Positions 1-6,438 are shown, counted from the stretch's first letter. The stretch: DNA of 7,949 nucleotides from Alphaproteobacteria bacterium (GCA_020249025.1 JADCGM010000329.1:1-7949); one strand, 5' to 3'. Notes: generated from the letters alone by a model not told the origin. Numbers and translations: made by a program.

Positions 1-597
1 CGCCAGATGCGCGCCCGCCGAATGGCCGACGAGCGCGATGCGGTCGGGATCGACGCCGAGCCGCGCCGCATCCCGGCGCAGCGCCGCGATGGCGGCGGCG
101 ACGTCGGCCGCCTGCTCCTCGACCGTCGCCGCCGGCACCAGCCGGTAGCCGGTCGATGCGAAAACGTAGCCCGTGCCGGTGAAATGATCCGCCTTCGCCC
201 CGACCGACTGCTTGCGGTCGCCGAGCGACCAGCCGCCGCCGTGGATGAACAGCACGAGCGGCTTCTTCGCACCCGCCCCCGCGCCATAGACATCGACCGC
301 CTGCTCCGGCGCGGTGCCGTAGGCAACCGTCTGCGACGCCGGCAGCGCCGCCGCGCCGTCGCGCCTCCGATCTGCCATCCGGTCGCGCATCCGGTCGGAG
401 AGCATCTCGCGGCAGTCGGACGAAATCTCGGTCCGCTTCTCGACAAGGCAGGCGCGCATCGCCTCGCGGTCGCCGCGCGCGTCGCCGCACAGCCGCGCGA
501 TGTCCCCGCGGCAGGCGGCAGCTCCCTTCAGGCGCTGGAAGGGCTGCGCCGAGGCGGCGGTGGCGAGAAGAACGGCGAGCAGGACGGCTGTGCGCAT
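1..597 (-). CDS. Secreted alpha/beta-hydrolase (esterase-like) with N-terminal Cys-rich module; 3' part cut by window edge
   Basis: The visible 199 residues start at an ATG preceded by a purine-rich GGGGGA. Residues 1-18 look like a Sec signal peptide (MRTAVLLAVLLATAASA, then Q), so the protein is probably periplasmic or secreted. Residues 29-62 hold four cysteines spaced C-x7-C-x12-C-x11-C (C29, C37, C50, C62), the spacing style of the 'cysteine-rich repeat' family common in small alphaproteobacterial secreted proteins. An Arg/Asp-rich linker follows (about 66-80). The hydrolase fold begins near residue 90: HGGGW at 119-123 is the oxyanion-hole motif of the hormone-sensitive-lipase/carboxylesterase type, and GHSAG at 191-195 is the nucleophile elbow with S193 as the expected catalytic serine. 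The Asp and His of the triad lie beyond the window. Substrate unknown; ester hydrolysis is inferred from the fold. It is divergent from purA, with 129 bp between the starts, where I see no strong promoter. Confidence 0.9.
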   Translation of the reverse strand, partial: MRTAVLLAVLLATAASAQPFQRLKGAAACRGDIARLCGDARGDREAMRACLVEKRTEISSDCREMLSDRMRDRMADRRRDGAAALPASQTVAYGTAPEQAVDVYGAGAGAKKPLVLFIHGGGWSLGDRKQSVGAKADHFTGTGYVFASTGYRLVPAATVEEQAADVAAAIAALRRDAARLGVDPDRIALVGHSAGAHLA

Positions 598-715
598 GGA
601 ATCCCCCGTGGCGATCTGCAGGCCTTACGCGGCCGTGCCACAGAATCCCTTCCGTCCGTGCTTCAATCCCCGCGCGAATGCGTCTAGAGCCGGTCGCGGT
701 TTCGGACAGCCAGGC

Positions 716-720
716 AAGGA
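716..720 (+). promoter_or_regulatory. Shine-Dalgarno site that fixes the purA TTG start
   Basis: AAGGA at 716-720 lies six bases before the TTG at 727. This supports TTG as the true start, because the purA reading frame immediately downstream matches the family N-terminus (ANVVVVGAQWGDEGKGK) and offers no ATG closer to it. Confidence 0.7.
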
Positions 721-726
721 CCGGTT

Positions 727-2016
727 TTGGCGAACGTGGTGGTGGTCGGCGCCCAATGGGGCGACGAGGGCAAGGGCAAGATCGTCGACTGGCTGTCGAG
801 CCGCGCCGATGTCGTGGTGCGGTTCCAGGGCGGTCACAACGCCGGGCACACGCTTGTCGTCGGCAACCAGACCTACAAGCTCAGCCTGCTGCCCTCGGGC
901 ATCGTGCGCGGCACCCAGTCGGTGATCGGCAACGGCGTCGTTCTCGATCCGTGGCACCTGAAGGAGGAGATCGCCAAGCTGCGCGGTCAGGGCGTGGACA
1001 TCACCCCCGCCAACCTCCAGATCAGCGACGTCTGCCCGCTCATCCTGCCCTTCCACCGCGATCTCGACGCGCTGCGCGAGGACGCCTCGGGCGCGGGCAA
1101 GATCGGCACCACCCGCCGCGGCATCGGCCCCGCCTATGAGGACAAGGTCGGGCGGCGCGCGCTGCGCGTCTGCGATCTCGCGCATCTGGACAACGCCGGT
1201 CCGCAGATCGACCGCCTGCTCGCCCACCACAATGCGCTGCGCGCCGGCTTCGGGGTCGAGCCCATCGACCGCGCCGCCCTCGTCGCCGAGCTGGAGGCGA
1301 TCGCGCCCTTCGTCCTCCCCTACGCCAAGCCCTCCTGGGCGACGCTCGCCGAGGCGCGCCGCAAGCGCCAGCGCATCCTGTTCGAAGGCGCGCAGGGCGT
1401 GCTGCTCGACGTCGATCACGGGACCTATCCCTACGTCACCTCGTCGAACGTCGTCGCGGGTCAGGCGGCGGCGGGTTCGGGGATGGGGCCGGGCGCGGTC
1501 GGCTATGTGCTGGGGCTGGTGAAGGCCTACACCACCCGCGTGGGCTCCGGCCCCTTCCCGACCGAGCTCGACGACGCCATCGGCGAGCGCATCGGCGAGC
1601 GCGGACGCGAGTTCGGCACCGTCACGGGGCGCAAGCGCCGTTGCGGCTGGTTCGACGCCGTGCTCGTCCGGCAGGCGATCGCGGTGTCCGGCGTCAACGG
1701 CGTCGCGCTGTCGAAGATCGACGTTCTCGACGGTCTCGACGAGGTGATGATCTGCACCGGCTACCGGCTGGGCGACCGCGTCATCGACTATTTCCCCGCG
1801 CACCCGAGCGAGCAGGCCAAAGTCGAGCCGATCTACGAACGCATCGAGGGCTGGCAGGACAGCTGCTACGGCGCGCGGTCGTGGGCGCAACTCCCTGCGC
1901 AGGCGATCAAATACATCCGCCGCATCGAGGAGCTGATCAACTGCCCGGTGGCGCTGGTCTCGACCAGCCCCGAGCGCGAGGACACCATCCTCGTCCGCGA
2001 TCCGTTCGAGGATTGA
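727..2016 (+). CDS. purA: Adenylosuccinate synthetase
   Basis: Cytosolic enzyme that joins IMP and aspartate with GTP hydrolysis to form adenylosuccinate, the first committed step to AMP. The 429-residue length is typical of bacterial PurA. Visible family signatures: the GDEGKGK phosphate loop at residues 12-18 with catalytic D13; GGHNAGHT at 35-42 with catalytic H41 (same numbering as E. coli); FEGAQGVLLDVDHGTYPYV starting near residue 219 with the IMP/GTP-site glutamine; GTVTGRKRRCGW near 297-308, the arginine-rich aspartate/IMP loop; and SKIDVLDGLDEV, the guanine-recognition KxD segment. Translation starts at TTG, supported by an SD at 716-720. The stop TGA (2014-2016) shares one base with the ATG of the next gene, implying co-transcription. 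The long open frame on the opposite strand is a GC-codon shadow. Confidence 0.98.
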   Translation: MANVVVVGAQWGDEGKGKIVDWLSSRADVVVRFQGGHNAGHTLVVGNQTYKLSLLPSGIVRGTQSVIGNGVVLDPWHLKEEIAKLRGQGVDITPANLQISDVCPLILPFHRDLDALREDASGAGKIGTTRRGIGPAYEDKVGRRALRVCDLAHLDNAGPQIDRLLAHHNALRAGFGVEPIDRAALVAELEAIAPFVLPYAKPSWATLAEARRKRQRILFEGAQGVLLDVDHGTYPYVTSSNVVAGQAAAGSGMGPGAVGYVLGLVKAYTTRVGSGPFPTELDDAIGERIGERGREFGTVTGRKRRCGWFDAVLVRQAIAVSGVNGVALSKIDVLDGLDEVMICTGYRLGDRVIDYFPAHPSEQAKVEPIYERIEGWQDSCYGARSWAQLPAQAIKYIRRIEELINCPVALVSTSPEREDTILVRDPFED

Positions 2017-2345
2017 TGATCTACAAGATCCTGTCCCGCGCCGAATGGGACGCCGCCGTCGCCGCCGGCGTGTTCGCCGGTTCGGCGGTCGATTTGAAGG
2101 ACGGCTACATCCACTTCTCGACCGCGGACCAGGTGCGCGAAACGGCGGCGAAGCACTTCGCCGGCCAGACGGACCTGCTCCTCGTCGCCCTCGATCCCGC
2201 GCGCCTCGGACCCGCCCTCAAATGGGAACCCAGCCGCGGCGGCGCGCTCTTCCCCCACCTCTACGCGCCCCTCGACCCGGCGCTGGCGGCGAGCATCGCC
2301 GATCTGCCGTGGAACGGCGAAGCGCACATCTTCCCCGACGTTTGA
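2016..2345 (+). CDS. DUF952 domain protein
   Basis: A 109-residue cytosolic protein that is DUF952 throughout. Characteristic stretches are IYKILSRAEWDAA at residues 2-14, the GSAVDLKDGYIHFSTADQV segment around 22-40, a TDLLLVALDP strand and a KWEPSRGGALFPHLYAPL segment near the C-terminus. The HFST and FPHLY motifs are the conserved core of the family. No biochemical role is established for DUF952 that I can name, and there is no signal peptide or membrane segment. The ATG overlaps the purA stop by one base, with GAGG at 2008-2011 four bases upstream, so translation is probably coupled to purA. The gene ends 12 bases before the GC-rich inverted-repeat element at 2358-2495. Identification as DUF952 is firm; any link to purine metabolism is inference from position only. 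Confidence 0.92.
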   Translation: MIYKILSRAEWDAAVAAGVFAGSAVDLKDGYIHFSTADQVRETAAKHFAGQTDLLLVALDPARLGPALKWEPSRGGALFPHLYAPLDPALAASIADLPWNGEAHIFPDV

Positions 2346-2357
2346 CCCGCCCCATTC

Positions 2358-2495
2358 TTCTCCCCTCCCTTCAGGGAGGGGTAGGGGAGGGTGCTTCGGC
2401 TGCGACGACAGCCGTTCTTTGTTCTGAGAACGGGCTCGGCTGTCTCCGCAGCCGACGCCCCCTCCCCCGGCCCCTCCCCGTTGGGGAGGGGAGAA
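2358..2495. repeat. Composite inverted-repeat element with mirrored hairpins and G-quadruplex motifs, at a convergent gene junction
   Basis: The outer arms TTCTCCCCTCCC (2358-2369) and GGGAGGGGAGAA (2484-2495) are perfect reverse complements. Each end also folds alone: left hairpin CCCCTCCC/GGGAGGGG (2362-2369 with 2374-2381), right hairpin CCCCTCCCC/GGGGAGGGG (2471-2479 with 2483-2491, 3-nt loop). Between them is an imperfect long stem: 2396-2418 pairs with 2427-2454, including CCGTTCT with AGAACGG around an 8-nt loop. G-tracts at 2374-2376, 2378-2381, 2384-2387 and 2389-2391 form a canonical quadruplex motif on the plus strand. C-tracts at 2458-2462, 2464-2468, 2471-2474 and 2476-2479 give one on the minus strand. 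It fills the gap between the DUF952 and purT stops. It may end both transcripts or be a dispersed repeat, but neither hairpin has a U-tract after it. Confidence 0.85.
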
Positions 2496-2505
2496 TTTCG
2501 GGGAC

Positions 2506-3675
2506 TCAGCGCTCGACGATCCGCACCTTGGCGGCCGCGGCCATCGCCACCCGGCGCGCTTCGGCCGTATCGCCCGCCTTCGCCAGCGCCACCCCCATCC
2601 GCCGGTAGGGCCGCGTCGTCGGCTTGCCGAACAGGCGCACGTCGACCTCCGCACCATCGGGTGGGACGAGCGCTTGCGTCAGCCCCTCGAACCCGAACGC
2701 CGCCGACTCCCGCTCCGCGAGGATCACCGCCGAGGCCGACGGCCCCAGCTGCCGCACCTCTGGGATCGGCAGTCCGAGGATCGCGCGCGCATGCAGGTCG
2801 AACTCGCTCAGATTCTGCGAGACCAGCGTCACCATCCCCGTGTCGTGCGGCCGCGGGCTCAGTTCGGAGAAAATCACCTCCTCGCCGCGCACGAAGAACT
2901 CGACCCCGAACAGCCCATAACCGCCGAGATCGTCGACGACCTTTTTCGCCATGTCTTCCGCATCGCGCAGCGCCGCCGCCGACATCGGCGTCGGCTGCCA
3001 GCTTTCCTGATAGTCGCCGCGCTCCTGCCGGTGGCCGATCGGCGGGCAAAAGACGACACCGTCGCGGGTCCGCACCGTCAGCAGCGTGATCTCGTAGTCG
3101 AAGGCGATGAACTCCTCGACGATGACCCGCGCCCGGTCGCCGCGCATGTTGGCGACGGCATAGATCCACGCCGCCTCCAGCTCGTCCGCGTTGCGCACTG
3201 TCGACTGGCCCTTGCCCGACGACGACATCACCGGCTTGATCACACAGGGCAGCCCGGTGTGGTCGGCTGCCGCGATCACCTCGTCGAGACTTTCGGCATA
3301 GCGGTAGCGCGACGTCCTGAGGCCCAGATCGACCGCCGCCAGCTCGCGGATGCGGTCGCGGTTCATCGTCATCTGCGTTGCCCGCGCCGACGGCACGACG
3401 GTGAACCCCTCCCCCTCTAGCTCGGCGAGCATTTCGGTCCGGATCGCCTCCACCTCGGGAACGATGAGATCGGGTTTGTGCTTCAGAACGGCGGCGCGCA
3501 GCTGGTCGCCATCGAGCATCGGAAACACCTCGCGCGCATCCGCCACCTGCATCGCCGGCGCGCCGTCATAGGCGTCGCACGCCACCACCCAGGCGCCGAG
3601 CCGCTTCGCCGAAATGACGAACTCGCGGCCCAGTTCGCCGGAGCCGAGAAGCAGGATGCGCGAGGTGAAGGGCAT
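2506..3675 (-). CDS. purT: Formate-dependent phosphoribosylglycinamide formyltransferase (GAR transformylase 2)
   Basis: ATP-grasp enzyme that converts GAR, formate and ATP to formyl-GAR, the folate-independent version of the third step of purine synthesis. From the ATG at 3675 it has 389 residues, close to the E. coli length of about 392. Order of motifs: nucleotide-binding GSGELG at 11-16; PEVEAIRTEML near 73-83; SARATQMTMNR near 96-106; the ATP-grasp loop SSSGKGQS at 151-158; FDYEITLLTVR at 192-202; GHRQERGDYQESWQP at 214-228; GYGLFGVEFFV near 252-262; and SPRPHDTGMVTL at 273-284, the metal and formate/GAR-binding region. The start is uncertain. The frame stays open to ATG 3714 and to GTG/TTG codons at 3720 and 3723, and none has a clear SD. 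I prefer 3675 because it begins directly before the first beta-strand and lies clear of the upstream repeat. It follows dinB on the same strand, with the REP doublet between, and converges on DUF952. Confidence 0.96.
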   Translation of the reverse strand: MPFTSRILLLGSGELGREFVISAKRLGAWVVACDAYDGAPAMQVADAREVFPMLDGDQLRAAVLKHKPDLIVPEVEAIRTEMLAELEGEGFTVVPSARATQMTMNRDRIRELAAVDLGLRTSRYRYAESLDEVIAAADHTGLPCVIKPVMSSSGKGQSTVRNADELEAAWIYAVANMRGDRARVIVEEFIAFDYEITLLTVRTRDGVVFCPPIGHRQERGDYQESWQPTPMSAAALRDAEDMAKKVVDDLGGYGLFGVEFFVRGEEVIFSELSPRPHDTGMVTLVSQNLSEFDLHARAILGLPIPEVRQLGPSASAVILAERESAAFGFEGLTQALVPPDGAEVDVRLFGKPTTRPYRRMGVALAKAGDTAEARRVAMAAAAKVRIVER

Positions 3676-3717
3676 GGGCGGGGTCCGGATTCGGTCTGGA
3701 GGGATGGGTTCCATAAA

Positions 3718-3827
3718 CACCAACCGTCATCCTGACGAAAGTCAGGACCTCGCCCCGGATATGGCTCCCGATCCAATGCGGACTATCGGCACGAGGTCCT
3801 GACTTTCGTCAGGATGACGGGTTGGTG
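3718..3827. repeat. REP doublet (REPIN-like) palindromic element
   Basis: The left arm 3718-3752 and right arm 3792-3827 are reverse complements over their whole length except for one extra G in the right arm. Each arm contains a self-complementary core: CCTGAC-GAAA-GTCAGG on the left (3731-3746) and its reverse complement on the right. This is a 6-bp stem with a GAAA loop. Two REP units in opposite orientation around a spacer of about 39 bp match the REPIN architecture of bacterial REP sequences, which are mobilised by RAYT tyrosine transposases; no RAYT gene is in this window. The spacer itself can pair CCGAT with ATCGG. The element sits between the dinB stop (3843) and the purT start (3675), where it could act as a 3' structure for dinB mRNA. 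Peptides such as HPDESQDL obtained by translating the arms are spurious. Confidence 0.88.
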
Positions 3828-3842
3828 TGAGGGCGCAGGCCC

Positions 3843-4946
3843 CTAGATCGCCAGCGTCAGCTGCGCCACGCCCGTCGCCACCGCCTCCGCCTCGCCCCGC
3901 TCGATGTTCGACACGCTGATCCCGAGCAGGCGCACGCCCTTTTCCAGCGGCAGCAGCCCGGCGATCAGCTCGCGCCCTGTGCGCTCCAGCGTCTCCCGGC
4001 TGTCGACCGGCGCGGCGAGACTGCGGCTGCGCGTGATCAGCCGGAAATCGGAATAGCGCAGCTTCAACGTCACCGTCCGCGCCGCGACGCCGTTGCGCGA
4101 ACAATGCGACCACACCGAATCGACCGCCGGGATCAGCCCGTCGACCAGCTGCTCTTCCGTCATCAGATCGCGCGCGAAGGTCTGCTCCGATCCGACCGAC
4201 TTGCGCGGCCGGTCGGGGACGACCTGGCGAAGGTCGATGCCGCGCGCCGCGTTCCAGTAATAGGCCCCGGCCTTGCCGAACTGCTGGCGCAGGAACTCGG
4301 GCGACTGCGCGGCGAGATCGGCCCCGGTCACGATCCCCAGCCGCTCCATCTTCGCCGCCGTCACCGGCCCGACCCCGTGGAAGCGCGCGACGGGCAGCGC
4401 CGCTACGAACGCCGGGCCCTTCGCCGGCGTGATCACCGTCAGCCCGTCCGGCTTGCGATAGTCCGACGCGAGCTTGGCGATGAACTTGTTGTAGGAAACG
4501 CCCGCCGAGGCGGTCAGCCCGGTCTCCGCCCGGATGCGCGCGCGGATTTCCTGCGCGATCTCGGTTGCGGTGGCGATGCCGCGCAGATTCTCGGTGACGT
4601 CGAGATAGGCCTCGTCGAGCGACAGCGGTTCGACGAGCGGCGTGTAGTCGTGAAAGATCGCGCGGATCTGCCGCGATACCGCGCGATAGACGTCGAAGCG
4701 ATGCGGCACGAACACCAGCTCCGGACACAGCCGCAGCGCCGTCGCCGACGGCATCGCCGAGCGCACGCCGAACTTGCGCGCCTCGTAGCTCGCCGCCGCC
4801 ACCACCCCCCGCCCCGATGCCGACCCGACCGCGACGGGCCGCCCTTTCAGCCGCGGATCGTCGCGCTGCTCGACCGACGCGTAGAAGGCGTCCATGTCGA
4901 CATGGATCACCTTGCGCGGTCGCTCATCGGTCGGCTCGTCGGTCAC
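3843..4946 (-). CDS. dinB: DNA polymerase IV (Y-family translesion polymerase)
   Basis: Error-prone polymerase that extends past lesions and mismatched primer ends; cytosolic, acting with the beta sliding clamp. It has 367 residues, a normal length for DinB. The palm carries HVDMDAFYASVE (residues 15-26) with metal-binding D17 and steric-gate Y22, where E. coli has Phe. SLDEAYLDVT (109-118) supplies D111 and E112. Also visible are GVVAAASYEARKFGVRSAMPS in the fingers (about 47-67), the SAGVSYNKFIAKLASDYRKPDGL segment, and the thumb helix-hairpin-helix FHGVGPVTAAKMERLGI. The little-finger domain ends in QLTLAI, a good beta-clamp-binding motif. The GTG at 4946 is the only plausible start: reading upstream in frame, no other start codon appears before a TGA. 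No strong SD is seen. The gene is divergent from the GST pair, with a candidate SOS-type promoter upstream. Confidence 0.97.
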   Translation of the reverse strand: MTDEPTDERPRKVIHVDMDAFYASVEQRDDPRLKGRPVAVGSASGRGVVAAASYEARKFGVRSAMPSATALRLCPELVFVPHRFDVYRAVSRQIRAIFHDYTPLVEPLSLDEAYLDVTENLRGIATATEIAQEIRARIRAETGLTASAGVSYNKFIAKLASDYRKPDGLTVITPAKGPAFVAALPVARFHGVGPVTAAKMERLGIVTGADLAAQSPEFLRQQFGKAGAYYWNAARGIDLRQVVPDRPRKSVGSEQTFARDLMTEEQLVDGLIPAVDSVWSHCSRNGVAARTVTLKLRYSDFRLITRSRSLAAPVDSRETLERTGRELIAGLLPLEKGVRLLGISVSNIERGEAEAVATGVAQLTLAI

Positions 4947-4963
4947 GCGGGTCCCGGGCGGTA

Positions 4964-4984
4964 GAACGAAACGGGATCAGAATA
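4964..4984 (-). promoter_or_regulatory. Candidate dinB promoter -10 element and near-consensus LexA (SOS) box
   Basis: On the minus strand, TATTCT (4984-4979) resembles a -10 box (4 of 6), and TTCCCC lies 17 bp upstream (5007-5002) as a weak -35. Directly downstream is GATC-N7-GTTC (4978-4964). The known alphaproteobacterial LexA box is GTTC-N7-GTTC, so this has one mismatch in eight conserved bases. It would overlap the predicted transcription start, 18 bp before the dinB start codon. LexA control of dinB is common, but the match alone is weak evidence. Confidence 0.35.
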
Positions 4985-5089
4985 GAGCGGACGGACGGGT
5001 TGGGGAAGCGCGATGGTTCGGAGCGGTCGCAGCTGGCTCCGGCCTCACCTCACCCCCCAAGCTGATAGGCCGCCCCCGCGCCCCCGCCG

Positions 5090-5095
5090 TCTAAT
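5090..5095 (+). promoter_or_regulatory. Candidate -10 element for the GST operon
   Basis: TCTAAT matches TATAAT at 5 of 6 positions and lies nine bases before the ATG at 5105. I see no good -35 at the usual distance (a CTGATA at 5062-5067 is too far). If used, transcription would start within a few bases of the ATG, which fits the absence of an SD there. Confidence 0.25.
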
Positions 5096-5104
5096 CTCCC
5101 CCCC

Positions 5105-5740
5105 ATGCTCACGCTCTACCACTGCGCCGACGCCCGCTCCTTCCGCCCGCTTTGGGCGCTCGAGGAGCTGGGTCTGCCCTATGAGCTGAAGCTCCTCCCC
5201 TTCCCGCCGCGCTTCCGCGAGCCAGCCTATCTTGAAGAGAACCCGCTCGGCACCATCCCCTACCTCGTCGACGGGGCGACACGGATGACCGAGTCGGCGG
5301 CGATCGTTCAATATCTCGCCACCCGCGACGGCGAGACGGCGCTCTCCGTCGCACCCGGCGATCCCGACTATGGCGCGTGGCTCAACTGGCTCCACCACGG
5401 CGAGGCGACGCTGACCTTTCCGCAGACGCTGGTGCTGCGCTACCGCCTGCTCGAACCCGAGGAGCGCCGCCTGCCGCAGGCCGCCGACGATTATGCGCGC
5501 TGGTTCAACGTTCGCCTGCGCGAGGGCCTCGCCCGCACGCTCGCCGACGGGCGAGAGTGGCTCGTCGCCGGCCGCTTCACCGGTGCCGACATCTCGGTCG
5601 CCTATGCGCTGCTGCTGGCGAAGACGCTGCGCATCGACAGCGACTGGGCCGAGCCGGTCCGCGCCTATTGGGACCGTTGCGCTGCCCGTCCCGCCTTTGC
5701 GCGAGCGAAGGCCGTCCAGAAGGGGGGATTGTTCGGATGA
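5105..5740 (+). CDS. Glutathione S-transferase family protein (first of tandem pair)
   Basis: A 211-residue cytosolic GST-fold protein. The thioredoxin-like N-terminal domain runs from about 1 to 75: LTLYHCADARSFRPLWALEE has S12 in the position of the activating Ser/Thr at the start of helix 1; GTIPYLVD (50-57) has the cis-proline P52; and TESAAIVQYL (62-71) has the E63-S64 pair that binds the gamma-glutamyl group. The all-helical C-terminal domain contains FTGADISVAYALL, with the T-x-x-D N-capping box typical of GSTs. The substrate cannot be read from sequence; it is not recognisable as a LigE/LigF-type etherase or another named class. The start codon has no SD, and a -10-like hexamer lies nine bases upstream. 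Its last codons overlap the start of the next gene (ATGA), so the two GSTs form an operon. Confidence 0.94.
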   Translation: MLTLYHCADARSFRPLWALEELGLPYELKLLPFPPRFREPAYLEENPLGTIPYLVDGATRMTESAAIVQYLATRDGETALSVAPGDPDYGAWLNWLHHGEATLTFPQTLVLRYRLLEPEERRLPQAADDYARWFNVRLREGLARTLADGREWLVAGRFTGADISVAYALLLAKTLRIDSDWAEPVRAYWDRCAARPAFARAKAVQKGGLFG

Positions 5741-6348
5741 AGCTCTACACCTCGGCCGAGACCGCCGCGCCCAACCCGCGCCGCGTCGGCATCTTCCTCA
5801 AGGAAAAGGGCCTCACCTTCCCCACCGAGACGATGTCGCTGTTCAAGGGCGAGCATCGCACCGCCGAGCACAAGGCGCGCTATTCGCGCGGGCAGGTGCC
5901 GGTGCTCGAACTCGACGACGGGTCGATCCTCACCGAAAGCATCGCCATCTGCCGCTATCTCGATGCGCTCCACCCCGAGCCGCCGCTGTTCGGCCGCACC
6001 CCGCTGGAAACCGCGCGCATCGACATGTGGACGCGGCGCGTCGAGCTCATCCTCATGTCGCCGCTCGCGCAGGTGTGGGTGAACGACCACCCGCTGACCG
6101 CGCCCTTGGGCCATCAATACAAGGACTTCGGCGCCGCCAACCGCCCGCGCGCCGAGGCTGCGATGCGCTGGATCGACAGCGAGATGGGCAACGGCTGGCT
6201 CGCGACCGACGATTTCACGGTCGCCGACATCGTGCTGCTGACAACGCTCGACTTCGGGGCATTCATCGGCCTGCCGATCCCCGACGACTGCGCGAAGCTG
6301 TCGGCGTGGTCGGCGAAGGCCCATGCGCGCGCGTCCGTAACGGATTGA
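5737..6348 (+). CDS. Glutathione S-transferase family protein (second of tandem pair)
   Basis: A 203-residue cytosolic GST-fold protein. The N-terminal domain opens MKLYTSAETAAPNPRRVGIF. The helix-1 region offers N13 rather than a clear Ser/Tyr/Cys, although S6, T9 and Y4 are nearby. QVPVLELDDG (53-62) carries cis-proline P55, and LTESIAICRYLD (65-76) has the E67-S68 glutathione-binding pair. The C-terminal domain includes FTVADIVLLTTLDF with the T161-x-x-D164 capping box. Start ATG 5737 overlaps the upstream stop by four bases and has AAGGGGGG about nine bases upstream, so it is expressed with the first GST. The two proteins differ widely outside the shared fold motifs, so this is not a recent duplication. 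A heterodimer or two-step thiol pathway is possible, but that is inference. Confidence 0.94.
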   Translation: MKLYTSAETAAPNPRRVGIFLKEKGLTFPTETMSLFKGEHRTAEHKARYSRGQVPVLELDDGSILTESIAICRYLDALHPEPPLFGRTPLETARIDMWTRRVELILMSPLAQVWVNDHPLTAPLGHQYKDFGAANRPRAEAAMRWIDSEMGNGWLATDDFTVADIVLLTTLDFGAFIGLPIPDDCAKLSAWSAKAHARASVTD

Positions 6349-6427
6349 TTCGGGTCAAAGCGCGCCGCCACAGCAGGGGCCAGTAAATCCGCATGAACGA
6401 TGCCGAACCCCCGGCGTCGCCCATGCC

Positions 6428-6433
6428 GGGAGG
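6428..6433 (+). promoter_or_regulatory. Shine-Dalgarno site choosing the ATG at 6439
   Basis: GGGAGG sits five bases before ATG 6439. The longer reading from ATG 6400 has no comparable site and adds only a basic Pro/Arg-rich stretch, so the shorter start is preferred. Confidence 0.7.
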
Positions 6434-6438
6434 CCCCG

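Noticed and set aside
598..726. Promoter pair between the hydrolase and purA
   Set aside because: TTGAAG on the minus strand has no fitting -10, and nothing convincing is seen on the plus strand.
625..1890. 421-residue open frame antisense to purA
   Set aside because: It is a mirror of purA's GC-biased codons, its residues are low-complexity Ala/Asp/Gly/Arg-rich, it has no family motif, and purA is unmistakable.
2391..3420. Plus-strand open frames over purT (232 and 248 residues)
   Set aside because: They lie entirely on the purT coding strand's complement and consist of Arg/Pro/Ser-rich shadow translation.
3614..3802. Short frames through the REP doublet giving HPDESQDL-type peptides
   Set aside because: The same peptide arises from both arms because they are inverted copies; such peptides are typical mis-annotations of REP sequences.
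4104..4964. 286-residue plus-strand frame over dinB
   Set aside because: It is an Arg/Asp/His-rich shadow of dinB without recognisable motifs.
6400..6438. Upstream ATG start for the membrane protein
   Set aside because: It has no SD, and the extra 13 residues are basic and unlike the rest; GGGAGG before 6439 decides for the later start.
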